NCBI RefSeq assembly: GCF_963664735.1
Contig: NZ_OY761553.1
Coordinates: forward strand, 186,001 to 250,000
From: an uncultured Cohaesibacter sp.
GTDB taxonomy: Bacteria; Pseudomonadota; Alphaproteobacteria; Rhizobiales; Cohaesibacteraceae
Direction: 5' to 3'
DNA: 64,000 nucleotides
In this document: in pieces, positions 1 to 8,187 of the stretch
Position numbering within the stretch: position 1 is the stretch's first letter
Layout of the letters: every line of letters begins with the position of its first letter
Position numbers and translations under genes: made by a program
Notes under the pieces: model-generated
What the model was told of the DNA's origin: nothing
What the model saw: only the letters and a program-made list of their open reading frames with translations
Database searches by the model: none

Positions 1-730
1 ATACGGCACGAAAGAAGGTGGCGGGAGCCTCTGGCAGGTAAAAGGTCGTGACAGCCAGAAACAGCGCAAAACCGATGTTGAACAGCATCAGTGTCGTTGC
101 AACATAGAAGATGGTGTTCAGGATAATGAACTTTGTGCCCGGTTTGGAGACAAGGGTCTTGAAATTTTCTGTGGTCCAGCTCCAGCCTGTATAGGCTTCT
201 TTGGCAAGCACCGAGCGTTGGGCATCGTCAAAGGAGAGATTCAACGCTGCGAGATTTGCGAGAAAGCTCTCTTGAGTCGCAAAGCGCTCGTTGAGGATGG
301 ATTGGGAAAAGGGCTCGGCGGCCAGCTTCAGATCGCGCATGTTGCGGGGTCTGCTGCGCAGCTTTTTCAGCGCACGCACAAATTCCCGGTTTGTCTTGAA
401 GCTCTTGCCTTTGAGTTTTTTACCGATTTCCTTGACGAATTCAGATTTGACGCCTCCATCAAGAGCGGCTTTCAAATGATCGTCATCAACGTGATAGCTA
501 TTCGAGCCAAGGGCATCGATCTGGTCTTTGCTAAAGGACGAATTGACAGCCAAATGCTTAACGGTCTGAGGTGTGATCATATAGTCGCCGCCGCTAATGC
601 CTGTTGCCGTGCTCATGTTGGTGAAGGCAAAGACGCCGGTCAGGACCACCGGAATGAGGAAAAACAACAAGATCATAACCAGGGCGGGGGTCATGAACCC
701 AAGCCCGAGCAAACTGGTTTTCTGTCTCAT
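1..730 (-). CDS. ABC sugar transporter permease (MalF/UgpA type), C-terminus outside window
   Basis: Inner-membrane permease of a carbohydrate ABC importer; the first 243 codons are visible. The ATG at 730 gives MRQKTSLLGLGF, then one hydrophobic helix (about residues 10-36). A second helix (about 200-228) follows the segment YTGWSWTTENF, which resembles the conserved W-x-NF region before TM2 of MalF-like permeases. Between them lie about 140 hydrophilic, Lys/Asp/Ser-rich residues (40-180), far more than in ordinary UgpA-type permeases and reminiscent of the large periplasmic loop of MalF. The EAA loop lies beyond the window. It is 149 nt downstream of a binding-protein gene on the same strand, so the two probably form one operon. 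Confidence 0.85.
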   Translation of the reverse strand, partial: MRQKTSLLGLGFMTPALVMILLFFLIPVVLTGVFAFTNMSTATGISGGDYMITPQTVKHLAVNSSFSKDQIDALGSNSYHVDDDHLKAALDGGVKSEFVKEIGKKLKGKSFKTNREFVRALKKLRSRPRNMRDLKLAAEPFSQSILNERFATQESFLANLAALNLSFDDAQRSVLAKEAYTGWSWTTENFKTLVSKPGTKFIILNTIFYVATTLMLFNIGFALFLAVTTFYLPEAPATFFRAV

Positions 731-879
731 GCCTAGTCTTTTCCTTGCAGATTGGTCTTATAGTGCTGTTGATCATCACCCCAAATGACATTGAGGCGAA
801 GGTGGCCGGACGCTGGAGAGGTGCGCCCGACCGGGTATTGAGATGCTGAAGCCGCTTGCGCGGGATCCGCAGTGAGGCG

Positions 880-2229
880 TTATTTCATGATGATGGCGTC
901 AGCCATGGTTGCCTTATATTCGGTTTCCACATCGGCAACGGCATCAGCAACGCTCTTCTGGCCAGTCCATGATGCTTCCAGGCCCTTGAACATAATGTTC
1001 CAGAAAGCACCAAAATCGGTGTTGTTAGGCATGGACACTGCGTGCGGCAACAGGCGTTCAGTCGCTTCTGAAGCCCAGCGGTCATTTGCATAAAGCGGAA
1101 TGGCGGTTTGTTCTTCACCAATGGCCAGATGACCAGACTTGATGGCGTGAAGTGTGTTGAGGCGTGGTTCGGACGCAATGGCGATGAGCTGCGAGGAAAC
1201 TTCGGCAACATCATCGTCGCCGGTGTTGCTTACCAGATAGACCAGCGGATGGGTCACGGTATTCGGTTTGCCGTTCGCATTGCCTTCCGGGATAAGCGAG
1301 AACTGGATGTTGCCGAAGAAGTCCTCTTGGCCTTCTTTCTTATAGCGGGCATAGTGCCAGGTGCCACCATGCCAGATACCGGCCTTGCCATTGGCAACTT
1401 CGTTATACCATTGGCCCCAATCGGTGCCCAGATGGGTTGGAGAGGTTACGCCCATTTTCACGGCATCAGCGAAGAACTGATACATGTCGGTCATGGCCTG
1501 CTTGTTGAAGACCAGTTTGCCGGTTTCCGCATCCTGAATTTCCCCGCCGAAGCTGACATAGAACTGCCAATAGTCCGGGCCGTTGGAAACGCGCGGATAG
1601 AAGCCGTGGCCTTTTTCGACCAAACCGGCATCCTGCATTTTCTTGGCGTCATTGAGGGCGTCATAAAGCGTATATTCGCCAGCTTCGATTTTTGCAGGAA
1701 GTGCTTCGATCTGCTCGTCGGTGTAGCCGATTGCCTTCATGTGCGGTTTGAAGAAGAAGAAAGGACGGGATTCAGCATCCTGTGGCAAACCCCAGACCTG
1801 ACCGTTGAAGGAAGCTATGTCGATCAGGTTCGGATAGATCTGGTTCATCGGCCATGCGTCAAGATCTATATAGTCTTCAATCGGGCGGATCAGACCAGAC
1901 TGGGACCAAGGGGCGATGTCTTCGTGTCCGGTGACAATGATGTTTGGTGCTGTTTTGGATTCGGCGGCCAATGTTACGGCCTGTTTGAAATCATCCCAGC
2001 TGTTGAAGGTTTTCTTTTCTACCTTGATCGTGAGGTCTTCACCGCTAATAGCGGCTTCACGCATCAGTTCATCGGCTGCAATTTCGATGTTGTCTACGCG
2101 GTAATTTTCGCTCTCGCCGGTTCCTCCAGACCACACGCTGATCGTATAGTCTTTGGCGAGTGCCGCCGTGCTGGATAGGGCAAGCGCAGCGGTAATCGTC
2201 GCAACCTTGAGGGTTTTGGAAAGGGTCAT
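880..2229 (-). CDS. ABC sugar transporter periplasmic substrate-binding protein
   Basis: 449-residue extracellular solute-binding protein of family 1 type. The N-terminus (MTLSKTLKVATITAALALSS, cleavage probably after ALA, before KDYTISVWSGG) is a classical Sec signal peptide. The body has features of maltose/oligosaccharide-binding proteins: the IIVTGHEDIAPW hinge region, aromatic-rich stretches (YWQFYVSFGGE, GIWHGGTWHYAR) and length near 420-450. It should capture a sugar in the periplasm and deliver it to the permease encoded next (730 downward). No ATPase gene lies between them, so the UgpC-like ATPase at 2603-3661 may energise it. Substrate not predictable. Confidence 0.9.
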   Translation of the reverse strand: MTLSKTLKVATITAALALSSTAALAKDYTISVWSGGTGESENYRVDNIEIAADELMREAAISGEDLTIKVEKKTFNSWDDFKQAVTLAAESKTAPNIIVTGHEDIAPWSQSGLIRPIEDYIDLDAWPMNQIYPNLIDIASFNGQVWGLPQDAESRPFFFFKPHMKAIGYTDEQIEALPAKIEAGEYTLYDALNDAKKMQDAGLVEKGHGFYPRVSNGPDYWQFYVSFGGEIQDAETGKLVFNKQAMTDMYQFFADAVKMGVTSPTHLGTDWGQWYNEVANGKAGIWHGGTWHYARYKKEGQEDFFGNIQFSLIPEGNANGKPNTVTHPLVYLVSNTGDDDVAEVSSQLIAIASEPRLNTLHAIKSGHLAIGEEQTAIPLYANDRWASEATERLLPHAVSMPNNTDFGAFWNIMFKGLEASWTGQKSVADAVADVETEYKATMADAIIMK

Positions 2230-2305
2230 CCCAATTTCTCCATGAAAGTATAGTCACTTGAAATCTGAGCTTTGCGGATGAGCGCAAAGGTTGAAATGAG
2301 GCGTT

Positions 2306-2319
2306 TGCACGCGTGTGCA
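2306..2319. promoter_or_regulatory. Near-palindrome upstream of binding-protein gene, candidate operator
   Basis: TGCACGCGTGTGCA matches its own reverse complement at 12 of 14 positions and lies about 80 nt upstream of the binding-protein start at 2229. A regulator site is possible from symmetry and position only. Apart from the terminator at 2515-2562, I see nothing else in the 373-base gap 2230-2602. Confidence 0.3.
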
Positions 2320-2514
2320 TTTGTTCAAATTAAGCTATCTCTGTGACACTCATATTACGGTTTGCTGGAAGCTTTGTGACAAGATTTTTGGGCGAGAAGA
2401 AACTGCAGCTGGATTTGCGTTTTCGTCACTCTTTTTGTTGAGGAATCTTGTGTGCTCATGCCGGAAACGCCGGGAATGCAGCGAAATTGTCTTTCGAAAT
2501 GTCGTCTAAAACCA

Positions 2515-2562
2515 TTTTCAAAAGAAATGCGGCAAGCAATCTTATTCATTGCAAGCCGCATT
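2515..2562 (-). terminator. Rho-independent terminator of the GH5/ABC operon
   Basis: Arms 2526-2533 and 2555-2562 (AATGCGGC/GCCGCATT) plus inner arms GCAAT/ATTGC form a long hairpin. On the minus strand it is followed by TTTCTTTTG. It lies 40 nt past the stop of the ATPase gene and separates that operon from the binding-protein gene at 880-2229. Confidence 0.7.
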
Positions 2563-2602
2563 GATGGCATTTCTAAAGAGTCTAGAAGTGAGAAGGCACG
2601 CT

Positions 2603-3661
2603 TTACCGAATGCGCATCCCAGTTTGTTTATCGAACAGTCTGATATCATCGGTGTTGTAGAGAAGCCCGACAGTCGATTTCTCCTGAAGTCTGCTACTGC
2701 CTTTTTCTTCCACGATGACTTTTTCCGCATTCGAGCCTGTCAGGTAGATGAAGGAGGCACCCCCCAGTCGTTCTATGAGATCGATATGGAAGCCGGACCC
2801 ATTCGGGTTGATTGATAGATGTTCAGGGCGCAGACCGATTTCCAACTCGGTTCCTTCTTCGGGCAATGCTACTGGCAATTTGGACACAGAGCCAAGAGCA
2901 GGAGAGTTGATGCCTCCTTGATGCACCTGAGCGGGCAGGAAATTCATGGACGGCGAGCCTACAAAGCCAGCAACAAAGCGGTTGTCAGGATCTTCATAGA
3001 GCTCAAGCGGCTTGCCAACCTGCTCGATGCGACCATCTCTGAGCACCACTATCTTGTCTGCCAGTGTCATGGCTTCGACCTGATCGTGGGTTACATAAAT
3101 CATTGTCGCGCCCAACTCTCTGTGCAGCCGCGTCAGCTTTACGCGCATTTCCACGCGCAATTCTGCATCAAGGTTCGAGAGTGGTTCGTCGAACAGGAAG
3201 ACTTCCGGGCCGCGCACAATCGTGCGTCCGATGGCAACGCGCTGGCGTTGGCCACCGGACAGTGCCTTGGGTTTTCTGTCCATATAGCTATCGAGCTTGA
3301 GAATGCGGCTGGCTTCTTCGACTTTTCTGGCGATCTCATCCTTGGGCACGCCGTTCATGCGAAGGCCGAAGCCCATATTCTCCCGCACGGTCATATGGGG
3401 GTAGAGGGCGTAAGTCTGGAAGACCATGGCGACGCCGCGAAGGGCAGGATCGAGCTTTGTTACATCGCGTTCGCCAATCTGGATGGTTCCCGAGGTGATG
3501 GTTTCAAGACCTGCTATCAGGCGCATCAGTGTCGACTTTCCGCAGCCTGATGGCCCAACAAAGACACAGAATTCACCATCTTCGACCGTAAGGTCCACGC
3601 CATGGATGACTTCGGTGCTGCCAAAGGATTTGGTGACATTTGCCAGAATGACATTAGACAT
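2603..3661 (-). CDS. Sugar ABC transporter ATP-binding protein (UgpC/MsmK/MalK type)
   Basis: 352-residue cytoplasmic ATPase that powers carbohydrate ABC importers. Visible motifs: Walker A GPSGCGKST (residues about 37-45), Q-loop VFQTYALYPHM, signature LSGGQRQRVAIGR, Walker B VFLFDEPLSNLD, and switch His in YVTHDQ. A C-terminal regulatory (TOBE/MalK-like) region of about 115 residues contains GLRPEHLSI. Length is typical of UgpC/MsmK (350-370). The start overlaps the upstream GH5-like gene by 8 nt, so they are translationally coupled. It is the only ATPase in the locus and could serve both sets of permeases and binding proteins. Confidence 0.95.
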   Translation of the reverse strand: MSNVILANVTKSFGSTEVIHGVDLTVEDGEFCVFVGPSGCGKSTLMRLIAGLETITSGTIQIGERDVTKLDPALRGVAMVFQTYALYPHMTVRENMGFGLRMNGVPKDEIARKVEEASRILKLDSYMDRKPKALSGGQRQRVAIGRTIVRGPEVFLFDEPLSNLDAELRVEMRVKLTRLHRELGATMIYVTHDQVEAMTLADKIVVLRDGRIEQVGKPLELYEDPDNRFVAGFVGSPSMNFLPAQVHQGGINSPALGSVSKLPVALPEEGTELEIGLRPEHLSINPNGSGFHIDLIERLGGASFIYLTGSNAEKVIVEEKGSSRLQEKSTVGLLYNTDDIRLFDKQTGMRIR

Positions 3662-4784
3662 GTGGCATATCCTTTCCTCGGTGAAGTCCGTCAGTCATGC
3701 GACTGATGAGGTCTGTTTCTGTCGGATCATAAGGGGTGCCGTCTTCGTTCAAAACGTCGTGGAACCATTCCATCCGGGCTTCCTTTTCGGAAGCGGCGCC
3801 ATGGAAGCTGGTCAACTGGCCAGGCCATGGTAAATGTGTTTGCGTGCGTCCTTTCACAAAGCCCCAATTGTAGCATCCGATCTTCTGGTCACGATAGAAG
3901 GGCAGCAGTTCGCCAAAGCGGCTACCAACGCCACGGGCCATCCATTCGGTGCAGATCAGAGGTCTTTCATAGGGCGCAAGGTCATCAAGGTAGCGTTTGA
4001 GATGATTCAGATCGCAATAGGCGTGGAAGGTGATAATATCAGAAAGCTCCAGAGCGGTTCGATCAATGTCATTGTCATAGGCTGGGGACAGTTCTTCGGC
4101 TGGAGGTGTCTGCCACGCTCCTACTGTTAGCGGCTGAGAAGGTGCGGCCGAACGGGCCCACTCAAAGCTCTGGGCCATCAGGTCTGCGCTATATTCCGAC
4201 AATGCTGCGTCATATTCGCCAAAGGAGCCGTCTGGCGTGAAAATCATGCGGTTGCCGGGCTCATTGTAAAGATCCCACATCAGGATGCGCGGATCCTCTG
4301 CAAAGCTGGCTACCAAGTCCTTGACGTAGTGTTCCAGAACCGGCCACTTGCTGCGGTCCATGACTGTGGCTCGCCCAGGGCTGGCAACGGCGCGGCTGTT
4401 GTGAATGCCGGGAAGAGGGGACGGTTGTGGTCCATAGACAGGCTCTGCGCCACCAAAGCCGCAATCATCGAACAACACCGGCATGACAGAAAGCCCACAG
4501 GAACGCGCAATGGTGAGGAAGCGATCGAAGCGGGCAACCAGTCCACTACGGTCATGTTGCCAGATCAATGAGTGCAGATTAACCCGGACAGAATTGAAGC
4601 CGATCGCGTTGGCCCATCCCAACTCGCGGATGATGGTTGCCTCGTCAAAGGTTTCGGCCATCCACATTTCGAGAAAATTGACAGAGCTGGACGGTAGATA
4701 GTTGAAGCCACAGATCCAGTCACGGTTCTGCCACCATGTGGTCGCCAGCTCTTTAGACCACTGTTCCTGTTTGCTGCTATTCAT
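3654..4784 (-). CDS. Glycoside hydrolase family 5-like intracellular glycosidase
   Basis: 376 residues with a (beta/alpha)8 GH5/clan GH-A pattern. WDLYNEPGNR carries the expected acid/base Glu (E175) and PLICTEWMARG the nucleophile Glu (E280); GFNSVRVNLHSLIW and ITFHAY correspond to other conserved strands. There is no signal peptide, so it probably acts in the cytoplasm on oligosaccharides brought in by the linked ABC system, e.g. a beta-glucosidase, beta-mannosidase or similar exo-enzyme. Specificity cannot be read from sequence. It sits between a binding-protein gene (66 nt upstream, hairpin in the gap) and the ATPase gene (8-nt overlap). Confidence 0.8.
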   Translation of the reverse strand: MNSSKQEQWSKELATTWWQNRDWICGFNYLPSSSVNFLEMWMAETFDEATIIRELGWANAIGFNSVRVNLHSLIWQHDRSGLVARFDRFLTIARSCGLSVMPVLFDDCGFGGAEPVYGPQPSPLPGIHNSRAVASPGRATVMDRSKWPVLEHYVKDLVASFAEDPRILMWDLYNEPGNRMIFTPDGSFGEYDAALSEYSADLMAQSFEWARSAAPSQPLTVGAWQTPPAEELSPAYDNDIDRTALELSDIITFHAYCDLNHLKRYLDDLAPYERPLICTEWMARGVGSRFGELLPFYRDQKIGCYNWGFVKGRTQTHLPWPGQLTSFHGAASEKEARMEWFHDVLNEDGTPYDPTETDLISRMTDGLHRGKDMPHV

Positions 4785-4806
4785 CGCTTTTTTCCGCGCC
4801 CTGTAT

Positions 4807-4834
4807 GAGCTTGCCCGGTTAGTCGGGCAAGCTC
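4807..4834 (-). other. Perfect hairpin after binding-protein gene (mRNA stabiliser or attenuator)
   Basis: GAGCTTGCCCG and its exact complement CGGGCAAGCTC enclose a 6-nt loop, 16 nt beyond the stop of the binding-protein gene. No T-tract follows on the minus strand, so it more likely protects the upstream message or partly attenuates than fully terminates. Confidence 0.6.
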
Positions 4835-4850
4835 TTTGCCATTTGCTTTG

Positions 4851-6131
4851 CTACCGGTCCAGAAGATCCTGAATGTCAGCTTCTGCATCGGAGAGGGCCT
4901 TGTCGACATCCTTGCCGGTTAGCCAGATCGCCATGAACTCCCGATTGAGGGTGTCCTGAATGGCACCATAGTGTTTGGACGGAGGCATCGTGCGCGCAAG
5001 CTCGGCAGTTCCTGCATATTCGACACGATGTGGCAGCGTCTTGTATTCGTCGCTGTTGAGAATGGATTTGCGAACAGACATATGACCCGTGCGAGCCCAA
5101 TCGCCGTCGTGATCATTGATGAAAGCGAGGACTTTCAGAGCTGCTGCAAATTTGGCCGGGTTATCCTTTTTCAGTTTAGCTGGAATGGCCCACATATGGC
5201 TTCCTGCCCAAGCAGCCTTGTCTTTGAATAGAATGGGGAAGGTTGCTGCATAGTAGTTTTTGAGGGTAACTGCGGGATCCTTTGCCTGTGCGTCGTAATA
5301 GTCCACGACCCAAGTGCCGTTGATCAGGATAGCGCCTTCACCATTCAGGAATGCCTGCTGGCTGTCGGTATAGTTATATTTCGGGTCGGCGTATTTTTTG
5401 TCGAACAGGTCGGTCAGAACCTTGACGGCCTTTTTGGTTTCTTCGGTGTTGACCGTTGCCGTATCGCCATCATAGAAATCTCCACCTTGTTGCCAGACAA
5501 GGCTCATGATGACGCGGACGCCGGTCTCAAACTGTGAGAAGTCGCCGATAAGATAATCCTTACCGGTTTTCTCCTTGACGAGTGCGGCTTGTTCCATCAA
5601 CTCCTCAACCGAGGTCGGCAGAACGGGTTTGCCGTCTTTAACCAGCCCGGCCTTCTCCATGATGTCCATGTTGATGTGCCAGAGGTTGGCGTGGAAATCC
5701 ATCGGCACGCCATAGATCTTGCCTTTATAGGACACACCGGCCTTGGCTGCATCTTCCCAATCGGAAACGTCAATGCCAGCGCCAGCCAAGTCATCCGTTA
5801 AGTCCGCCAAGGCTCCGGAGCCAGCGAATTCTGCCACGCGGTAGCGATGCATGACGTGAACATCTGGTGGAGTGCCCCCGGCATAGGATGCCTTGAGCTG
5901 GTCATAATAATTGCCCCAGTCGGTTGGCAGGGTGTTGACCGTTACGCCGTCAATCTGCTCGCTTGCGGCATTGATGATTGACTGGATAATGCAGGGCTCA
6001 CCGACAGATGTCTTGGTGTCACTGCCTGCATTTTCGCAAGCACCGAAGAAACGACCAAGGGAGATGTCCTCAGCCATGACCGGCGTTACGAAAGCTGTTG
6101 CCAGAGCGGCGGCAAGTAGCATTTTTTTCAT
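4851..6131 (-). CDS. Sugar ABC transporter substrate-binding protein
   Basis: 426 residues from the ATG at 6131, chosen because it is preceded by GGGAGG and opens a clear Sec signal peptide (MKKMLLAAALATAFVTPVMA, then EDISLGRFF). A much longer in-frame reading upstream would run into the permease gene. The mature part is a family 1 solute-binding protein: LPTDWGNYYDQLKASYAGG, DVHVMHRYRVAEFAGSGAL, GVPMDFHANLWHIN and GEGAILINGTWV are typical of oligosaccharide-binding proteins. Cys residues in GACENAG and GEPCIIQ near the mature N-terminus could form a disulfide. It sits in an operon with the two permeases upstream. Confidence 0.93.
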   Translation of the reverse strand: MKKMLLAAALATAFVTPVMAEDISLGRFFGACENAGSDTKTSVGEPCIIQSIINAASEQIDGVTVNTLPTDWGNYYDQLKASYAGGTPPDVHVMHRYRVAEFAGSGALADLTDDLAGAGIDVSDWEDAAKAGVSYKGKIYGVPMDFHANLWHINMDIMEKAGLVKDGKPVLPTSVEELMEQAALVKEKTGKDYLIGDFSQFETGVRVIMSLVWQQGGDFYDGDTATVNTEETKKAVKVLTDLFDKKYADPKYNYTDSQQAFLNGEGAILINGTWVVDYYDAQAKDPAVTLKNYYAATFPILFKDKAAWAGSHMWAIPAKLKKDNPAKFAAALKVLAFINDHDGDWARTGHMSVRKSILNSDEYKTLPHRVEYAGTAELARTMPPSKHYGAIQDTLNREFMAIWLTGKDVDKALSDAEADIQDLLDR

Positions 6132-6184
6132 TGATATTCCTCCCGTTATATCAAGTAGAAGTTCTTTACTAGAAGCGCAGTGCG

Positions 6185-7021
6185 CTACCCTTTCGTACCT
6201 CCTGCGGTCATCGCCTGAACGACGTAGCGCTGGAAGATAAGAAACAGGATGACGACAGGTAATGTGGCGATAACGCCAGACGCCATTACCCGACCCAGCC
6301 CTTCGGACTGGGCAAAGTTGGTTTGAATGGAAGCAAGGCCCAGAGTGATGGTGAACATCTCCCGCTTCTGGGCCGAGACTAGCGGCCAGAGATAATCGTT
6401 CCAGGCATAAAGGAACGTGAGTATTGCGAGCGTTGTCATGGCTGGGCGGGCAAGTGGCAACATGACGTGCCAGAAGATTTGCAACCAACTGACACCATCG
6501 AGCCGGGCTGCTTCTTCTATGTCGCGAGGGATGGCCTTGAAAAATTGCATCATCAGAAAGACGCCAATCGGCACGGCAACGCGCGGCAGAATGAGTGCAT
6601 GGTAGCTGTTATGCCATCCGAAATCGGCGAACATTGTATAGAGCGGAATGAACACCGCTTGCTCGGGAACCATAAGCCCGACGAGACAGAAGAAGATGAT
6701 GGCACTCTTGCCGGGGAATGACAGTCTTGCCAGCGCGTAGCCTGCCGTCGTTGAAACGAACAACACCGCAAGCGTCATGCCGAGGGCGACAACAACGGAA
6801 TTGAAGAACCAGACGGGCGTCTGGCCAAAGGAGAAGAGCGCGGCGTAGTTGTCCAGCGTGAAGGGCAGAGGCACAAGGCCGAAGAAGGTCGAGGACGTCG
6901 TGCGAGCCAATACATCATTGGGTTGAAAAGACAGGGATACCATCCACAAAGTCGGCACCAGCCAGAGAAAAGCGGGAATGGCGAGCAACAAGATGGCCCA
7001 GTAGGTGGAGCGATTAGTCAT
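6185..7021 (-). CDS. Sugar ABC transporter permease (MalG type)
   Basis: 278-residue inner-membrane permease with about six helices. The EAA loop, EEAARLDGVSWLQIFWHVML, contacts the ATPase, and the C-terminus ends near FQRYVVQAMTAGGTKG as in many MalG-like proteins (270-300 residues). I chose the ATG at 7021: it is preceded by GGGAGGG and overlaps the upstream permease gene by 8 nt in the usual coupled arrangement. A start 18 nt earlier (7039) is possible. Forms a heterodimer with the MalF-type permease encoded upstream. Confidence 0.94.
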   Translation of the reverse strand: MTNRSTYWAILLLAIPAFLWLVPTLWMVSLSFQPNDVLARTTSSTFFGLVPLPFTLDNYAALFSFGQTPVWFFNSVVVALGMTLAVLFVSTTAGYALARLSFPGKSAIIFFCLVGLMVPEQAVFIPLYTMFADFGWHNSYHALILPRVAVPIGVFLMMQFFKAIPRDIEEAARLDGVSWLQIFWHVMLPLARPAMTTLAILTFLYAWNDYLWPLVSAQKREMFTITLGLASIQTNFAQSEGLGRVMASGVIATLPVVILFLIFQRYVVQAMTAGGTKG

Positions 7022-8114
7022 CTTTTCCCTCCCTTCCAAGCAGGAATTGCATCAGCGAGAAGACCCCCATGATGGCGAACAGGAATACAGCCATGGTTGC
7101 GGCACGGCCCAATTCGCTGTCCCGGAAGCCTGTTTGATAAATGTAGCGAACGAGCGTCTGGGTGGTGTCGTTTGGTCCGCCGCCGGTCATCAGGTGCGAC
7201 TGGCCGAAAACTTGGAAATGCATAATGATTTGCAGCACGACGACGAGCGTGATGGTGCGTTTTAAATTCGGTAGGGTAATGAAGCGGAAGGCGCGCCAGC
7301 CCTTGGCATTGTCGAGCGCGGCGGCTTCGTAGATGTCGCGAGAAATATCCTGAAGGCCGGCGAGAAACAGGATCATAGCGATGCCCAGCGACCACCAGAC
7401 TGTGGTAATGACGATGGCAGTCATGGCAAAGCGCTCATCTGTCAGCCAGTGAATGGGTGAGCCGCCAAAGACTTCGATGACATTGGCGATCAACCCCTGA
7501 CGAGGGGAGAACATTAACTGCCAGATCAGCGTTACCACGGTAACGGAGAGCACCTGCGAGAGAAAGAAGATCGTCCGAAACACCGCCATGACGCGGCTTT
7601 CCTTATTGACCAATACTGCCAGCGCCAGAGAAATGGCTGTAATCGAGGGGACGGTCAAGGCGACAAATAGAATGGTGTTGCCCACCGTTGGCCAGAAGCG
7701 ACGATCATACCAGCGTCCGCCATCTCCGGGATGAAAGCCGCAGGCGATTAATACGACCAGAGAAATTGCAACAAGCAACAGAGCAAGGGGACGACTGATT
7801 TTGCGTGCAAAGGCGAGCCAGACCGATACCAGAAGCAGGAGAGCGGCAGTCCATTGCAGCAGCGGGAAATTGTAGAAGGACCAGACAATATTCCGCCCCC
7901 AAAGGATCTTTTCGTAATTTCTCAATCCAACAAATTCGCGTGCATCGGGATTGAAGGCGACCTCAAGCAAGTTCCAATTGTTGAGGCTGATCCAAATGCC
8001 GCGAAAGAACGGAAATACCAGAAATGCCAGATAAGCGATCATGAATGGAGCTAGCAGAAGCATCGCCGAGGACCGTTGCCCCATACGCCTGCCAGACAAT
8101 CTGTAATCTGCCAC
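7014..8114 (-). CDS. Sugar ABC transporter permease (MalF type) with two extra helices
   Basis: 366 residues using the GTG at 8114, which has a strong GGGGAGGA site five bases upstream; an ATG at 8084 is an alternative. TM1 is around LLLAPFMIAYLAFLVF. The EAA loop is DIYEAAALDNAKGWRAF and the C-terminal helices follow. Between TM1 and the usual TM2 (VGNTILFVALTVP) there are two added hydrophobic segments (WTAALLLLVSVWLAF and LALLLVAISLVVLIACGF) and a short polar stretch, making it about 70 residues longer than common UgpA-type permeases. First gene of the operon, divergent from the LacI-family gene. Confidence 0.93.
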   Translation of the reverse strand: MADYRLSGRRMGQRSSAMLLLAPFMIAYLAFLVFPFFRGIWISLNNWNLLEVAFNPDAREFVGLRNYEKILWGRNIVWSFYNFPLLQWTAALLLLVSVWLAFARKISRPLALLLVAISLVVLIACGFHPGDGGRWYDRRFWPTVGNTILFVALTVPSITAISLALAVLVNKESRVMAVFRTIFFLSQVLSVTVVTLIWQLMFSPRQGLIANVIEVFGGSPIHWLTDERFAMTAIVITTVWWSLGIAMILFLAGLQDISRDIYEAAALDNAKGWRAFRFITLPNLKRTITLVVVLQIIMHFQVFGQSHLMTGGGPNDTTQTLVRYIYQTGFRDSELGRAATMAVFLFAIMGVFSLMQFLLGREGKDD

Positions 8115-8144
8115 TTTATCCTCCCCAGGACAGAAATAGCTTGC

Positions 8145-8173
8145 GCTAAAATTATTAGCAATATTTATTAGCA
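8145..8173. promoter_or_regulatory. Candidate LacI-family operator between divergent transporter and regulator
   Basis: GCTAA-N5-TTAGC (8145-8159) is an inverted repeat, and TTATTAGCA occurs twice as a direct repeat (8152-8160 and 8165-8173, 13-bp spacing). The block lies between the GTG starts of the permease operon (8114) and the LacI-type regulator (8188), the expected place for an autoregulated operator. Confidence 0.5.
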
Positions 8174-8187
8174 GTATTCTACCTGCG

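Noticed and set aside
218-736. Plus-strand ORF of 172 codons at the window start
   Set aside because: It lies opposite the permease gene, has no recognisable family, and the minus-strand reading gives clear membrane segments and a permease pattern.
1108-2178. 356-codon plus-strand ORF
   Set aside because: Antisense shadow of the binding-protein gene with signal peptide and family motifs; no ribosome site or family for the plus strand.
6132-6488. In-frame N-terminal extension of the binding-protein gene
   Set aside because: It overlaps the permease gene and would bury the signal peptide; the internal ATG at 6131 has a strong ribosome site.
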